64,000 bases of DNA from contig CM022946.1 in NCBI GenBank assembly GCA_012931725.1, positions 115,086,902 to 115,150,901 of the forward strand. Direction: 5' to 3'. A program made the position numbers and the translations under genes. Within the stretch, counting starts at the first letter, position 1. The number at the start of each line of letters is the position of its first letter. The notes below the pieces were generated by a model. It was given only the letters and a program-made list of their open reading frames with translations, had not been told where the DNA came from and made no database searches. Of the stretch, positions 22,853 to 34,165 are shown piece after piece. This DNA comes from Litsea cubeba. Lineage: Eukaryota > Streptophyta > Magnoliopsida > Laurales > Lauraceae.

Positions 22853-25432
22853 TGATGGACCGCGCTCCAGATGCTCGGTTCCTACCGAGGTCGGCGGATG
22901 TGGGAGTCCGTTTGTTTCCGACCCTTTCGTAACCAGGGGGCAAGGGGCGTGCATCAACATTTCTTTTTTTGTGTGGGTGTGCCAGATTTTCTATTTTTAC
23001 TTGGAATTGCAAGTGGTGATCCGGAGATCAACCTTCGCAAGTAAAAAGGAAATCAACTTCTTTCAAGTTTTCCATTGCACATATATTTAAGAAAAGAGAC
23101 ATTTTCTTGATTTGCCGTGAAAGGCGATTTTTTGGCATTTATAGCTGATTTTGGCGTTTATAGCCGATTTTTGGCGTTTATAGCCGATTTTGGCGTTTAT
23201 AGCCGATTTACAATCCTTATCAATAATGAAAGACAAGAGTTGTGATTTTTGTCTCTTTTGAAAAAATACAAACTACAATGAAAAGCAAGAAAAGGAGGAT
23301 CTAACTTCTCAGGAGATTGTGGGGGACTTGTTTAGATTGACGGTCGCAAGCCATATGTGGGCTTCGCCATCATCCATGCAGATGAGAACAGAGGATGCTA
23401 TTGATTCGCTTGGCTTGGCTATAACCTCAGGTTTTTAGAGGACAAAGACCAAAAGGAGGTCCTATATCCAATAAAAAGCCGAGTAGACGGGCTGAAAAGC
23501 CACATCTAAGCCATTGGAGGCAGGAGGAGAAGGCAAGGACCTTGGGGGGGTACCCCTCAAGGGACTTTTGTCACCTTGTAGCGGTGGCCGGTGTAGAACT
23601 TCCGCAGAGTTTTCTCTCTTTTCCTTCTCTGAATTTCTGTGCTTTGTCTGTGATTTTCTCTGATGATCTGTGTGTGTTTTCTTCTTGGAGAGCTCTCCTA
23701 TTTATAGGCTTTTAGGTGGCTATTTAGGAGGGTTTATGAGCTTTGATGGTCATAAAGCTACATAAAGGGAGGAGTTACAGAATTGAATTCTTTATTTTGT
23801 AACTCCTTTTTCTTGGCTTCTGATTGGCCGGAGGAGATTGAGGGCATTTAATCGCCTTTAATCGCCATGATGGGAGGAGTTTCATGGGTTAAATGCCATG
23901 AATCTCTTGACTTGTAACTCCCGAATGCTTGCTTCTGATTGGGCCATCCAAAGAAATGGATTAATGACTGTAATAAAGCTAGTCAATTAATCGCATTAAG
24001 TGGTCGCCGAGCAGCTGAAGAGTCGCGGGCCGTGCCACGTCTTTTGGGATTCTTATGTCGATGATCATCGATGGATCTTCATGTAGATCGACATCAGATG
24101 ACCATGTAATTTCAGGTGTTTGTTGCCAACAGCGGGTCGGTGCCATCCGTCCTGTCGATTTCTCGATCGGTCGGGTAGAAAGCACACTTCTTTTTGGTTG
24201 ACCGGGTGGCGATCAATATTGTTTTCGATACTCTTGATGATTGACCCGTGTTTTGGACGGATGTCAGAGGACTTGGTGTCTCAAAAGCATGAATTTTGGA
24301 AAGTACCAGAGGCTGGGCTCTTCGAATCGCGAAAAAACGGCGAAAACCGGGGTTTCCGGGGCCTTCCCGGCGACCCCGGGCTCCAAGGTCGCCGGCGACC
24401 CTGGCCCAGGGTCGCAGGCCCCCTTTGTGTCCCGTTTTGTGGTCGTTTTTGCTGTTTTTCGATTCTTTTTCCTTCTGTATTTTTCCTTGACATTTTGACC
24501 ATTTATTGGCCTGATTTCTTTGTAGGAAACCTGATGAGAATCCTTGCATTTTATTTTGCAAAGTTTCCAATTTCCTGAGAAAGCCGAAGACTTTGTCGCG
24601 CAGAGCTGCCGATTTTCCGTCAGAAGCTGAAACTGGGACAAACGATGTCGGAATGACCTGAAATTTGGTGTGAAGCCTCCTGAGCAATAAATAAGACCAA
24701 CCATAGGCTTTTGTTTGAGTTTTGAAGCCGTTTGGGGTCCTATCACCAGTAGACTTGCTTTTTGTCGCGATGAAGATGTCGCGGTTTGATGTGCGGTCAA
24801 CCGATGTCCGATTGACTTGAAATTTGACAGGGAACCTATTGGAGTCATTTTAAGATGATCCATAGGCTCTGTCTTGGAAACCATGGTCCCGGAGAGCTTT
24901 GCCGCCGAGAGGCCTGATTTGGCTTCCGAGCGTCAAACTATGGACAAATGTTGTGGAAATGACCTGAAATTTGACGTGTAGCCCTTTACAAGCATTTTGA
25001 AGCCGTCCATGTGCTCTATTTGATGAGTAATGGCCTTGGTGGTTCTCGCCGCCGAGAGGCTTGATTTAGCTGTTCGAGGGTTGATGTAGGGTCAAACGTT
25101 GTCGGTTTGACTCGGAACTTGACGTGGAGCCTTTTGGAAGTATTTTGAGACCATCCATCGGCCCTGATCGAAGATTTGGTGTCTCCGATGCTTTTGCCGC
25201 CGAGAGCTCCTTTTCGGCTGTCGGAGAAGCGAAGTTAGGCCAAATGATTTTGAAATGGCCCGAAACTTCTTATGTACTCCTCTTTTGGCTGTCTGGAGGA
25301 ATCTTGCAGTTTTTGTTTGATTATGACAAGATTTAATGTTTGGAAGTAGCGTTGCCTATTTTTGGCAGGTTGCGACTTCATGTAGCTCTTTGGATCTTGA
25401 AGAGGCAAAGTGACATTTTTTTGGTGTCAACA
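22853..25432 (-). mobile_element. 3' LTR of the Tat element
   Basis: 2580 bp, TGATGGACCGCGCTCC to GGTGTCAACA on the plus strand. It carries the inverted TATA box (23699-23706), a degraded hairpin (23541-23563) and the four-copy U5 repeat (23123-23210). It differs from the 5' LTR by roughly 30 scattered changes and by a replaced G/C-rich block (about 24369-24422 versus 44631-44659). Confidence 0.95.
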
Positions 25433-25447
25433 AATGCCCCCTCGAGG
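25433..25447 (-). promoter_or_regulatory. Polypurine tract
   Basis: On the minus strand CTCGAGGGGGCATT directly precedes the 3' LTR. It is identical in position and core in the older copy (17740-17753). Likely plus-strand primer. Confidence 0.75.
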
Positions 25448-25612
25448 TACAGCGACGAGTTGCTTAACTTTTGTAGTCGATGTGCCTCGAAGAGATTTTT
25501 GAAGGAGAGCCTGTGACTTGACCAAGAGTCTTTGAGCAGTCTTTCTTTTTGGTATTTGTAGCCTTTTGAGCTTCCAGGGGAATTTTATGGTAGTGAAAGG
25601 GATCACGTACCA

Positions 25613-28461
25613 TGTAACATCCCGTCCCTTAACCCATCGTTAATTTTAATTAATTGTTTGATTAGTTAGTAAGTTTGCTTAGAGTCTTAGCGAGTCGGGT
25701 TTATCGTATGGATCACGCGTACGAAGTCTCGCGCGAGTCCGAGAGCGTTTGGGTACAGTAGGGGGTGTTTGCAATTTGGGGAGTTTTCAGGGGTTTTATC
25801 GAAATTATGAGTTTTTGTGATTTTGGGTGCATCGGATAGATCGGGTAATTTCATGAACTTTAGTCTTCTACCGCGTTTCGATTCGACGCGAGGAAGAGGC
25901 CCAAATTGATCATTTAGGCTAACCAAGGACTAAACCCATATAGTTTTCACACTTATCCTATGCTAACCACTCATTCTCTACCACCTCCACTCACTCATTC
26001 ACTCATCTCTATTATATACTACACTCACCATCCGGATAACTCATTGCTACACCCATCACCATTCCTATACTATTCACTTCTTCTTCCCCATCACTACTCT
26101 TCACTACCGACACCTTCCCGGAGCTCCGTCATCGCCGGTGAAGCTTCCAATCATCTTCCCCAAGCTTCTATGATCACTAATATCCCATTTTCTAAGCTTT
26201 TCATCCACCAACAACTCTAAGGTAGGTTCTCAAGACTTGTAGACTTAATGAATTCTCTTCCTTTTGGTTAGAAATGGATTAGGGAGACTCACCTCAACCC
26301 TTGGCATGCATTTGTAGGAGTGATTTGGGTTTGAGAGTTGATTTCTTCACCTTTGAGCTTAAAAGAGATTTTCCCCAAATTTCTCTTGGATTTTCAATTA
26401 GCTCTTCATCAAGGCAAGTAATTTATATATTATGTCTGATATGCTTGTTTCTCCTTTGATTCGATGATTAATTGATGATTTAGATGACCTTTGCTCATTT
26501 GAAGATTTAGATTTGAAAACATGATAATTATGGGTATTTGATTAAGGAATTGGATTATGAAATTTATGACTTGATTAGATAGATGAATATAATTAGAATG
26601 GACTGGTTTTATACTTGATTTGATCATATATCAGGTTCAGAGAAGAAAGGAATGGAATTGGACCCAATCCACTGCATTAACAGAACCTGAAATTTGGTTC
26701 TGCAGTGTAGTAGGTCGACCGAAACAAGGGGTAGGTCGACCGAAGACACATGGACAGGTTCGTGGAAGCCTGACCATTTTTACTGTTCACAATTTCTGCA
26801 CACTAATGCAGGTCGACCCGGGCTATACTAGGTCGACCGGGACAACTGTTGAGGACCTTTTGAGGGACTCTTTTGACCTCTTTTTCTATTGGACTTGTAT
26901 GGAACCTTGGCTATCTTTTTGGACTCATTTGACTATGTATGAGGAGTGTTTTGAGCAGAAGATTCCTCATGGTTATTCCGGTTGCATTGGAATCCATTTT
27001 TTATTCAATCTTGAACGGTACGGGACAACGGGATACTCTCTCTAAATCTATGCACGAAGAATATTCATCTGAGTATCCTGAACCTTAATCCTTACGTTGA
27101 CTGAGTAGGAATGTATGATGCTTCGTGATTAACATTTGTACTTAGGATTGGATTGTCTATCGTTTATGATTCCGAATAGTACTGTCTGGTACTGTCTACA
27201 TGTAATGTACATGTTCATTAGCTTCGTTTGTTTTATTTTGTTTGGAATCATATGATGAACTTAAATGATGAAATAAGGATCCCTTTTGATGTTCCGTTTT
27301 GTTCTGAAGTTTGATGTAAGTGCTGTGAATAGACGGCTTTGATTGTAAAGCTTGTTGAGAACTACTTATGATGATAATGTTTTTGAAGAAGTTTTGAAGA
27401 AGTTTGAAGTTTGTTTGTTTGTCAGTTTTGATTGATGATGGAAAAGTAGTTTCTCTATGATGATTGACGAATCTTGTTCACACAAGAAAGTCTAGTCCCT
27501 CACTATTGTTTGTATAGGACTCTTGTGTCAGGCATCACTTAGCTGTAAACGCCCAACACACTTGGGGCACCATTTGTGTGAGGACTTTGGATTGAACGTC
27601 TGCGCAATACGACTTTTTATTTTTAGATGGATGTACACCATCATCTGATACCCGCTCTGTCTGAATAAGTCTGTCTGGAATTTTTTTTGTTTTTATTTTA
27701 AGGGTATCATTCTGTCTGCTTGCCGGGATTTTAACCCCTGCCACTCTACCACGAACTCTAAGTTGAGTATGGAGGGTCATGTGAAACTATCCGTGGTGCA
27801 TTAGCTTTTGTGATTTGCCTATTTGTTAGATGTCTTATTGGTCTGTTTATGATTCGAATGCTATGCATTATTACTTCTGAATGCTATGCATTTCTACTGA
27901 TTTTGTTCATCGTATTGTCTAAATCTGATTCGTCCTGTATATCTATTGATGTCTTATATACATTATTTGCCGACCGTCGTGTCTGATGATATTACTCTTG
28001 GTGCATAGGTACTGAGCCTTACTATTACGCAGAGGAGGAAACGATGGAGGAAGTTCAGGCAGATCAGCCTAATGACTCCGTAGAGTATAGTACGGACGGC
28101 ATTGTTTAGCCGTGATGACCCCGTACATGAATGCCTTAATGATATATCTGTTTAGTTTTATCTTTTTGGTTCTTTTATCTTTTGTTATAATTAATACTTT
28201 TGTTAACAGTCTCAAACTTGAACTCTAGTTATGGTATTCAGTATTTGCTCGAACTATACTCTTTTAAGATACCATTTGTAATTATAAGCTTCCGCTATTT
28301 GTTATATGTATTTGAGGAAATATTTACACCTCACAGCGGTCTTCGATCCAATTGGGACATGATTGGGGCTAAGTTGTATTTAATTAAGTTTGAAAAGAAA
28401 TTTTTTTTTAATTAGCCCTAATCTCACGCATAACCCCGGTTTACATTTTGGGGGCGTGACA
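25613..28461 (+). mobile_element. Solo LTR of a chromovirus-type Ty3/gypsy element
   Basis: 2849 bp from TGTAACATCCCGTCCC to GGGGGCGTGACA, flanked by TACCA (25608-25612 and 28462-28466). The flanks join exactly as in the uninterrupted older copy (GTACCATCTCGARGCAAAG, 17913-17931). No gag, pol or primer site lies inside. It resembles the LTR at 50888 in its termini (TGTAA...CGYGACA) and shares the 16-bp string GACCGTCGTGTCTGAT. It contains four GGTCGACC palindromes (26713-26838). It was left by recombination between LTRs of a full element that had inserted into the Tat element. Confidence 0.92.
26713..26838. repeat. Palindrome cluster in the solo LTR
   Basis: Four copies of GGTCGACC at 26713-26720, 26734-26741, 26811-26818 and 26831-26838, each inside AGGTCGACCSR. 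Confidence 0.92.
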
Positions 28462-29382
28462 TACCATCTCGAGGCAAAGTTTTGAAGATGACATCAGGGA
28501 TGTGGATTTGGGTTTTGACCTTGTAACCTAACAGGCTATATGTGGCAGGTTAGGGGGTCGGGTTTGGTTTTGATCGTGTGACCCAACAAGCTGTATGTGG
28601 AATGTTGGGGGATCAATTTTGGTTTTGATCTTGTGACCTAACAGGCTGTATGTGGCAAGTTAGGGGATCAGGTTTTGGTTTTTGGTTTTGTGGAATGTCA
28701 ATTTCAAGATTTTGGCTCAATTTAGTAGATGAGGATGGATGGTTTGATTTTTGGAAGCTCATGGGGCTTGGAATTTTCTTTTGTATGGTCCAATCAACTC
28801 AAAAGAGGCATGGAACCATTTTTGTATGCTCTTGGTAAGAGGGATTTCTCTTTGACTAAAAGCCCAAAATAATAATAATTTTTTTTTTTTGTGCCTAGGT
28901 GGTCAAACCTGACTCATATGGGCTAACCCATGGGACCTTAAGCTTTTGAAATGGCTTAGATCTCATATGGTGTCATTTTTGTAAAGAATATCCAAAAATA
29001 TCTCATTTGGATAGAGAATATCTAAGAATATCTTTACTTGGAGAGAATCTCTCATGATCCCTTTATTTTGGGATAGGATATCTCAAGATATCTTTCTTTT
29101 GGGAAAGAATCCGTCATCGATTTCTTTTTGGGAGAGAATCCTTCAAGATATCTTTCTTTTGGGAAAGAATCTTTCTAATCTCTTTCTTTTGGTAAGGTTA
29201 CTAATTAGTAACACTTACCTCTTTCTTCTTTCCTTCTTTGGTTTGCTCTTCTCTATAAAAGCAAGGAGAAGGTTGGATCTCTTGCTCTTATTACTTTCTT
29301 TTGCAATAATCTCAAGAGGGCTTCAAGACCAAGAGTTCTTCTTCTTCAAGATCTTCAAGACTTTTCTTCTTCTTCTCCATCA
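28462..29382 (+). promoter_or_regulatory. Promoter region of the antisense gene, intact element
   Basis: Contains repeats on GTGACCYAACARGCTGTATG (about 28515-28690, three copies), an array of about 40-base units on GAGAATATCTCAAGATATC (about 28978-29195), then the TATA box TATAAAAG starting at 29254, 129 bases before the start codon. The layout is the same in the older copy at 17740-18917, including TATA-to-ATG spacing. Confidence 0.7.
29254..29260 (+). promoter_or_regulatory. TATA box of the antisense gene
   Basis: TATAAAA followed by GCAAGGAG, conserved at 18790 in the older copy. Transcription would start near 29285 and give a leader of about 100 bases. Confidence 0.65.
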
Positions 29383-30795
29383 ATGGCATCAAGTAAGTTC
29401 CCTTTTTTCAAGAAAACCCCATTGTAGGAAAAAAAGTTCTTTCTTTTTTTTTTGTTTCTTTCTTTTCTTTTCTTCTTTTTTTTTTAGCAGAGGAAGACTT
29501 GGTGATGCCTGAGGTCCCAACCGATGAGGTGGTGATGGATCCTGTCGAGGCACCTGAAGAAGAACCGAGGGACTCTGGAGTAAATCCAGAATCTCCAATT
29601 GGTACGACTTCTTTTGCTCCTTTTTTTTTTTGAGTTTGTGACTTGGTTTGCTAACATTTTTTTTTGTTGTCAGCTGACTTGCCACAGGGTTCTGACGACT
29701 TTGAACTATCGATGGACGCAAATGTTGATGATGCTTCCGATGAGTTCATGGAGGAAGAAAGTGTTCCGCCAGTCGTCGAAGAAGGTATTTTGTAGTTATA
29801 ACCCTGATAATGATTTTCAAACAGGATTATATTCATACCTTTTTGTGTTTCTTTTGGTAGGTTTTGAAGCGACAGAGGAGGGTCCGTCGCTTCCAGAGCA
29901 AGGGATGCCAGAGGTTAATCCAGAGGTAGAGACTCCTGGGACCAGCTTTGACAATGTTGAGGAAATTCCTCGCGCTGAGATTCCTTCCCGAGCAGGAGCA
30001 GCTTCAACTGGAAAGAGTTCTTTTGTTACTCTTTCAACAGATGATGACATGAGCAGCCGACCAACGGAGTTGGGCGAATCTTCAGCTGGGCCATCTCTTC
30101 TTTTTGCGAAGAAGGTGGTGGTGCGAGTTCTGAGCTCTTGGATTGAGACTCTCTTTTCTGGGCACTTGGAAGCCGGATTTAGCATGATCCAGCATGTGCG
30201 TGAGATTCTCGGTGATGCTGAAGAGGCTGGTCTGAATGTCACAGATGCCAGGGCGATCGTTAATAGGATCATTGAGCTGGGTGACAAGTGGTTTGAGACC
30301 ATGGGTTTTCCTGACGATCAGTTCTTCAAGGAGATGTTCTTGGACCCTGCGGATAAGGCTCAATCTAACCTGGATGAGGCTACAGAAAGCAAGAAGCAGG
30401 CAGTCCGAGAGAGGAACTTAGAAGAGATAACCATCATTGGGCTGACACATGACCTTAACATCCTTGATAGGGAGGTCGATGAGGCCAGGAAACGTCTTGA
30501 GCATCTGCAGGCACAAGTCGCTGCCAAGTGGACTGAAATAACAGAGGCTCGTGAAAGGGAGACCGCTCTGATTCACCGAGTTGCTGATGCCAATCGAGTT
30601 CTCAAAAGGAAGTTTGATGAGAACAAACAGTGGAAAACCGCTCGAGGGAAGCTTCCCAGTGCGAAAGAAGGGTTACAGCCCACCCCAGCATCTCATGGCA
30701 GGTTCTTGAAGAAGCGTGCCTTGGAATCCTTGACGGATGAGGCCAAAAGCTTGCTTAAGGAGCTGAACTCTTGGCTGGAGACCATTTTTGATTGA
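29383..30795 (+). CDS. Antisense spliced gene of the Tat element (acidic linker plus coiled coil, PMD lost)
   Basis: Four exons with GT-AG introns: 29383-29392, 29488-29601, 29674-29784, 29861-30795. They total 1170 bases, or 389 codons plus TGA, with no internal stop. Donors are GTAAGT, GTACGA and GTATTT; acceptors are TTTTAG, TTGTCAG and TTGGTAG. The first acceptor is TAGCAG, a tandem pair that keeps frame either way. The product starts MASTEEDLVMPEVPTDE. It has an acidic N-terminal third (PVEAPEEEPRD, EFMEEESVPPVVEEG), a helical middle (VLSSWIETLFSGHLEAGFSM) and a Glu/Lys/Arg-rich coiled coil (LDREVDEARKRLEHLQAQVA) near residues 270-350. Exon 1 and the promoter match the older copy, but the PMD exons found there are absent. 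Function unknown. Known Tat-clade antisense genes, such as gene23 of Grande, occupy the same position. Confidence 0.75.
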
Positions 30796-31150
30796 GCTCC
30801 TGTATATATATTTTTTTATAACAGAAACTATCCCTTCTCTTTTTTTTGGTACCACTTGTATTTTTTTGGTACTCTTTTTTTTTGTAGTGCTTGTGAACAC
30901 TTTCTTTTTTTTGGTACCACATGTATTTTTTTGGTACTCTTTTTTTTTTTTGTAGTGCTTGTGAACACTTTCTTTTTTTTTTGTTATCCCTATGCTCACT
31001 TGAATCTTTTTGTGATAAAAGTAATTCCTAAATGGGATGCTCTCTCTTTTTTTTTTGTTATCCCTACGCTCACTTGAATCTTTTTGTGATAAAAGTAATT
31101 GCTAAATGGGATTTGATCAAAAGGTTGTCATTTTGTGAAAATCTTTTGTC
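30796..31150. repeat. T-rich repeats downstream of the antisense gene
   Basis: Two units of about 60 bases contain TTTTTTTGGTACCACNTGTA and TTGTAGTGCTTGTGAACAC (about 30840-30980). They are followed by two units with TTGTTATCCCTAYGCTCACT and GATAAAAGTAATTSCTAAAT (about 30978-31112). No coding content. Confidence 0.8.
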
Positions 31151-31159
31151 AAGTGATTG

Positions 31160-31485
31160 TTTGGCATGAAAGCCAGGTTTTGTTTGTGGCATGGAAGCCA
31201 ATTTTGGCATGAGAGCCAGCTTTTCTTGTGGCATTGATAGCCGAGTTTTTTTTTGTGGCATCTATAGCCAGTTTTGGTGGCATTGATAGCCGTTTTTTTT
31301 GTTTTGGTGGCATTGATAGCCATTTTTTTTGAAATCCAAGTTTTTTGTTTGTGGCATTGATAGCCGGTTTTGTTTTGGTGGCATTGATAGCCGGTTTATG
31401 GCATTTATAGCCTGTTTTGATGGCATTTATAGCCGGTTTGTGGCATTTATAGCCTGTTTTGATGGCATTTATAGCCGGTTTGGTT
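31160..31485. repeat. Minisatellite related to the U5 repeat
   Basis: About a dozen units of 20-35 bases built on TGGCATTKATAGCCGGTTTT. The flanks GGC and GCC are kept even where the middle varies (ATTTATA, ATTGATA, ATGGAA, ATGAGA, ATGAAA). The same motif in the same orientation forms the U5 array of the LTRs. Confidence 0.88.
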
Positions 31486-31495
31486 TTCAAAAAAT

Positions 31496-32019
31496 GCAAG
31501 TATCGACTAAAAGTCGCCTCCCTGCTGAATGTTCTTGCAAGTATCGATGGAATGTCGCATCCTTGCTCATTCGGTTGCGAGTATCGATGGAATGTCGCAT
31601 CCTCGCGGATTTGGGTGCAAGTATCGATGGAATGTCGCATCCTTGCTTTTCAAAAATTTTGGTTTTGCGGGTACTGACTTGATGTCGTTTCCCCACGATT
31701 TTTGAAATTTGTGGTTTTTTCGAACCTTTGGGTTATGGATATCAACTGAAATGTTGCGTCTCCATGGTTTTTTAGGTTTTTTCGAACCTTTGAAATTTGA
31801 GTTGTGGATATCAACTGAAATGTTGCGTCTCCACAGTTTTTTTGGTTTTTTCGAACCTTTGAAATTTGGGTTGTGGATATCAACTGAAATGTTGCGTCTC
31901 CACAGTTTTGGATTTTGCAAGTATCGACGAAATGTCGCTTCCCTGCAATTTTGGAAGTGTCGAACATGGTTCATATGCTTCCGATTTGTGCGAGTATCGA
32001 CTAAGCGTCGCTTCCTCGC
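31496..32019. repeat. Array of ten covarying hairpin modules
   Basis: Modules of 30-31 bases start at 31496, 31537, 31577, 31617, 31667, 31735, 31804, 31873, 31917 and 31990. Each has a 5-base outer arm, a core of 20-21 bases with a 4-base inner stem, and a 5-base closing arm. Outer pairs are GCAAG/CTTGC, GCGAG/CTCGC, ATGGA/TCCAT and GTGGA/TCCAC; inner pairs are CGAC/GTCG, CGAT/GTCG, CAAC/GTTG and TGAC/GTCG. Seven of ten outer stems are perfect and the other three have one mismatch. The spacers between modules are of unequal length and T-rich. Confidence 0.88.
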
Positions 32020-32375
32020 GGTTTTTGAAAAACCATTTTTTTTTGTTTAAAGACACGAGGGTCATAAGTTTTGACCTAAAACCATTTTGGCGGTAAAAGG
32101 CAGGGTGGACTAGGGTGGAAATCCCTGAATCCGGATTTTGTTTCAAACCATGAATTTTGGGTTCAAGGGTTGAAAATTTTGGTCAAGTTAGGGAAAGGTT
32201 CCTAAACTTGGATATTTTTTTTGAACAATGAAACGATGAAAGTAAGTATTGTTTTAGATTTCTAGAAATTCAACATTTGATATGAAAATTCTAAAAAAGG
32301 GTGGGTTTAGCGAGCGTGTACCTGGAAACCGGTTTTGGCCGTATAGGCATTGCTCTTACCCAGTTGGGTAAGTCT

Positions 32376-34165
32376 TCAAGGGTAGTACCGCTTTAAGAAC
32401 TTGTCGTTGATGGGCAGCATACATCTGTCACCTTCCATGTTTAGGAGTGCGTATGCGCCATTAGAGAAGACCTTGTCGATGACGTAGGGTCCCTCCCATT
32501 TTGGCTCAAATTTGCCTTTGGACTTGTGAGCGAAGACCATTGGTCTTTTTACCGCAAGAACCAAGTCACTCTTTTTGTAGGCGCGTTGCCTGACCTTTTT
32601 ATCGAAAGATCCTGCCATACGTGCTTGGTAAAGTTCAATGCTTTGTTGAGCTTCGAGCCGTCTCTCATCGAGATTGTCCAGCTCATGGTGTCGCAATTTG
32701 ACATTGCTTTCTTGAGTCATGTCATTTTGCAAGGATACCCTCAAGGAAGGAATTTGTACTTCCAAGGGCACGACAGCTTCGCATCCATAGACCAAGGAGA
32801 ATGGTGTGCTATGGGTTGGTCCTCGAACGGTGGTTCGATAGGCCCACAAAGCTTCAGACATTTTGTCGCTCCAGTCTCTTTTGTGACTAGAGACCATTTT
32901 TTTAAGGATTTTGCAGAGTGTCTTGTTGAAAGCTTCTGCTAACCCATTTGCTGCCGGATTGTATGGAGTCGAAGGACAGCTTTGGATTTTGTATTTGTCG
33001 CAGAACCTGTAGAATCGATGATCTCGGAACTGTGGTCCGTTATCATGGACGAATCTTTTGGGTATGCCGAAACGACAAATGATGTTGGTGCGTAGGAACT
33101 GAAGGACTGATGAGGTCTTCATTTCGTTAAACGCAAATGCTTCTGACCACTTGGAGAAATAATTCGTAGCGGCGAAGATGAAGCGATGACCTTTGCTCGA
33201 AGGGGGAGAAATAGGACCTATGATGTCCATACCCCAGGCTTCGAAAGGCCATGAGATCGCTGTAGGATGCAGCCATTCTGGAGGCATGTGAATGTAATCT
33301 CCATGAACTTGGCATTGTTGGCAGCGCTTAGCAAATTGCATTGCGTCAGCTACCATGGTAGGCCAGTAATATCCTAACCTTTTTATCTGATCATAGAGCT
33401 TAGGTCCAGCCTGATGAGCTCCACAAAGACCAGCATGAACTTCTTTGAGTGTTTCTTCAGCCTCTTGTTGTGACAAGCAGCGTAGAAGTACTCCGTTGAA
33501 GGATTTCCTGTAAAGGATTTTTGAAGGAATATCCAAATGGAAGCTTGGGGTTCGCCTTTGGATGCTTACCCATTCTTTTGGATCTTCAGGTAGGATTCCG
33601 AACATAATGTAATCAATGAACGGATCCCTCCAGTCGCCGATTGAAGTTTGAAGGATTGAAATCCGACTTCCGACCACTTGGTGGCATTCAGCAACTGCTT
33701 GGTGTGTGTTAAGAGGAGGAAGGATTCTTCTTTCGCACACTGTGATTTGCATGTTTTCCCCTTCCTGGATTGCCATGGATGCGGCAAGTCCGGCTAGGGC
33801 ATCTGCACGTATGTTTTCACCTCTACGAATGTGGGTGATGTGACAGATGTCAAACTTTTGCAGAAGTGATTGTGCCTTGTTGTAGTAGGGCAACAAATCT
33901 GGCTTCCTGACTTCAAATTTCTGATTCATCTGGTTGACGATCAGTTGAGAGTCTCCAAAGACTTCCAGCATGGTGATACCGGATTCGATGGCGAGTTCCA
34001 ATCCTAAGATCAGAGCTTGATATTCAGCTGCATTGTTTGTGCATGGTTCCAGTAGCGAGAAAGCGTGTGGAATCATGTATTTGTCGGGGCTAACAAAGAG
34101 GATGCCAACTCCCGAGATCAGCTGTCTTTTTCATTTGTCCTGGTTGCACCGTCAAAGTACATGTC
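32376..34165 (-). pseudogene. Tat-element second RNase H and integrase
   Basis: Continues the pol reading direction after a stop at 34166. The segment begins DMYFDGATRTNEKDS, the start of a second (archaeal/plant-type) RNase H, then shifts frame near 34090-34125. It continues open from 34076 to 32376 (566 codons): CTNNAAEYQALILGLELAIE and RRGENIRADALAGLA complete the RNase H. Then come an HHCC finger (HAGLCGAH...CQQC) and the integrase core, with D in WGMDIIGP, D in VHDNGPQF and E in GLAEAFNKT. The C-terminal domain ends FLKRYYP. The doubled RNase H is the hallmark of the Tat clade. The stop could come from TGG to TAG. Integrase itself looks intact. Confidence 0.9.

Noticed and set aside
31160..32019. 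Regular repeats that could suggest a CRISPR-like array
   Set aside because: Repeats and spacers vary in length and sequence, the setting is a plant retrotransposon, and the units are minisatellite and hairpin modules.
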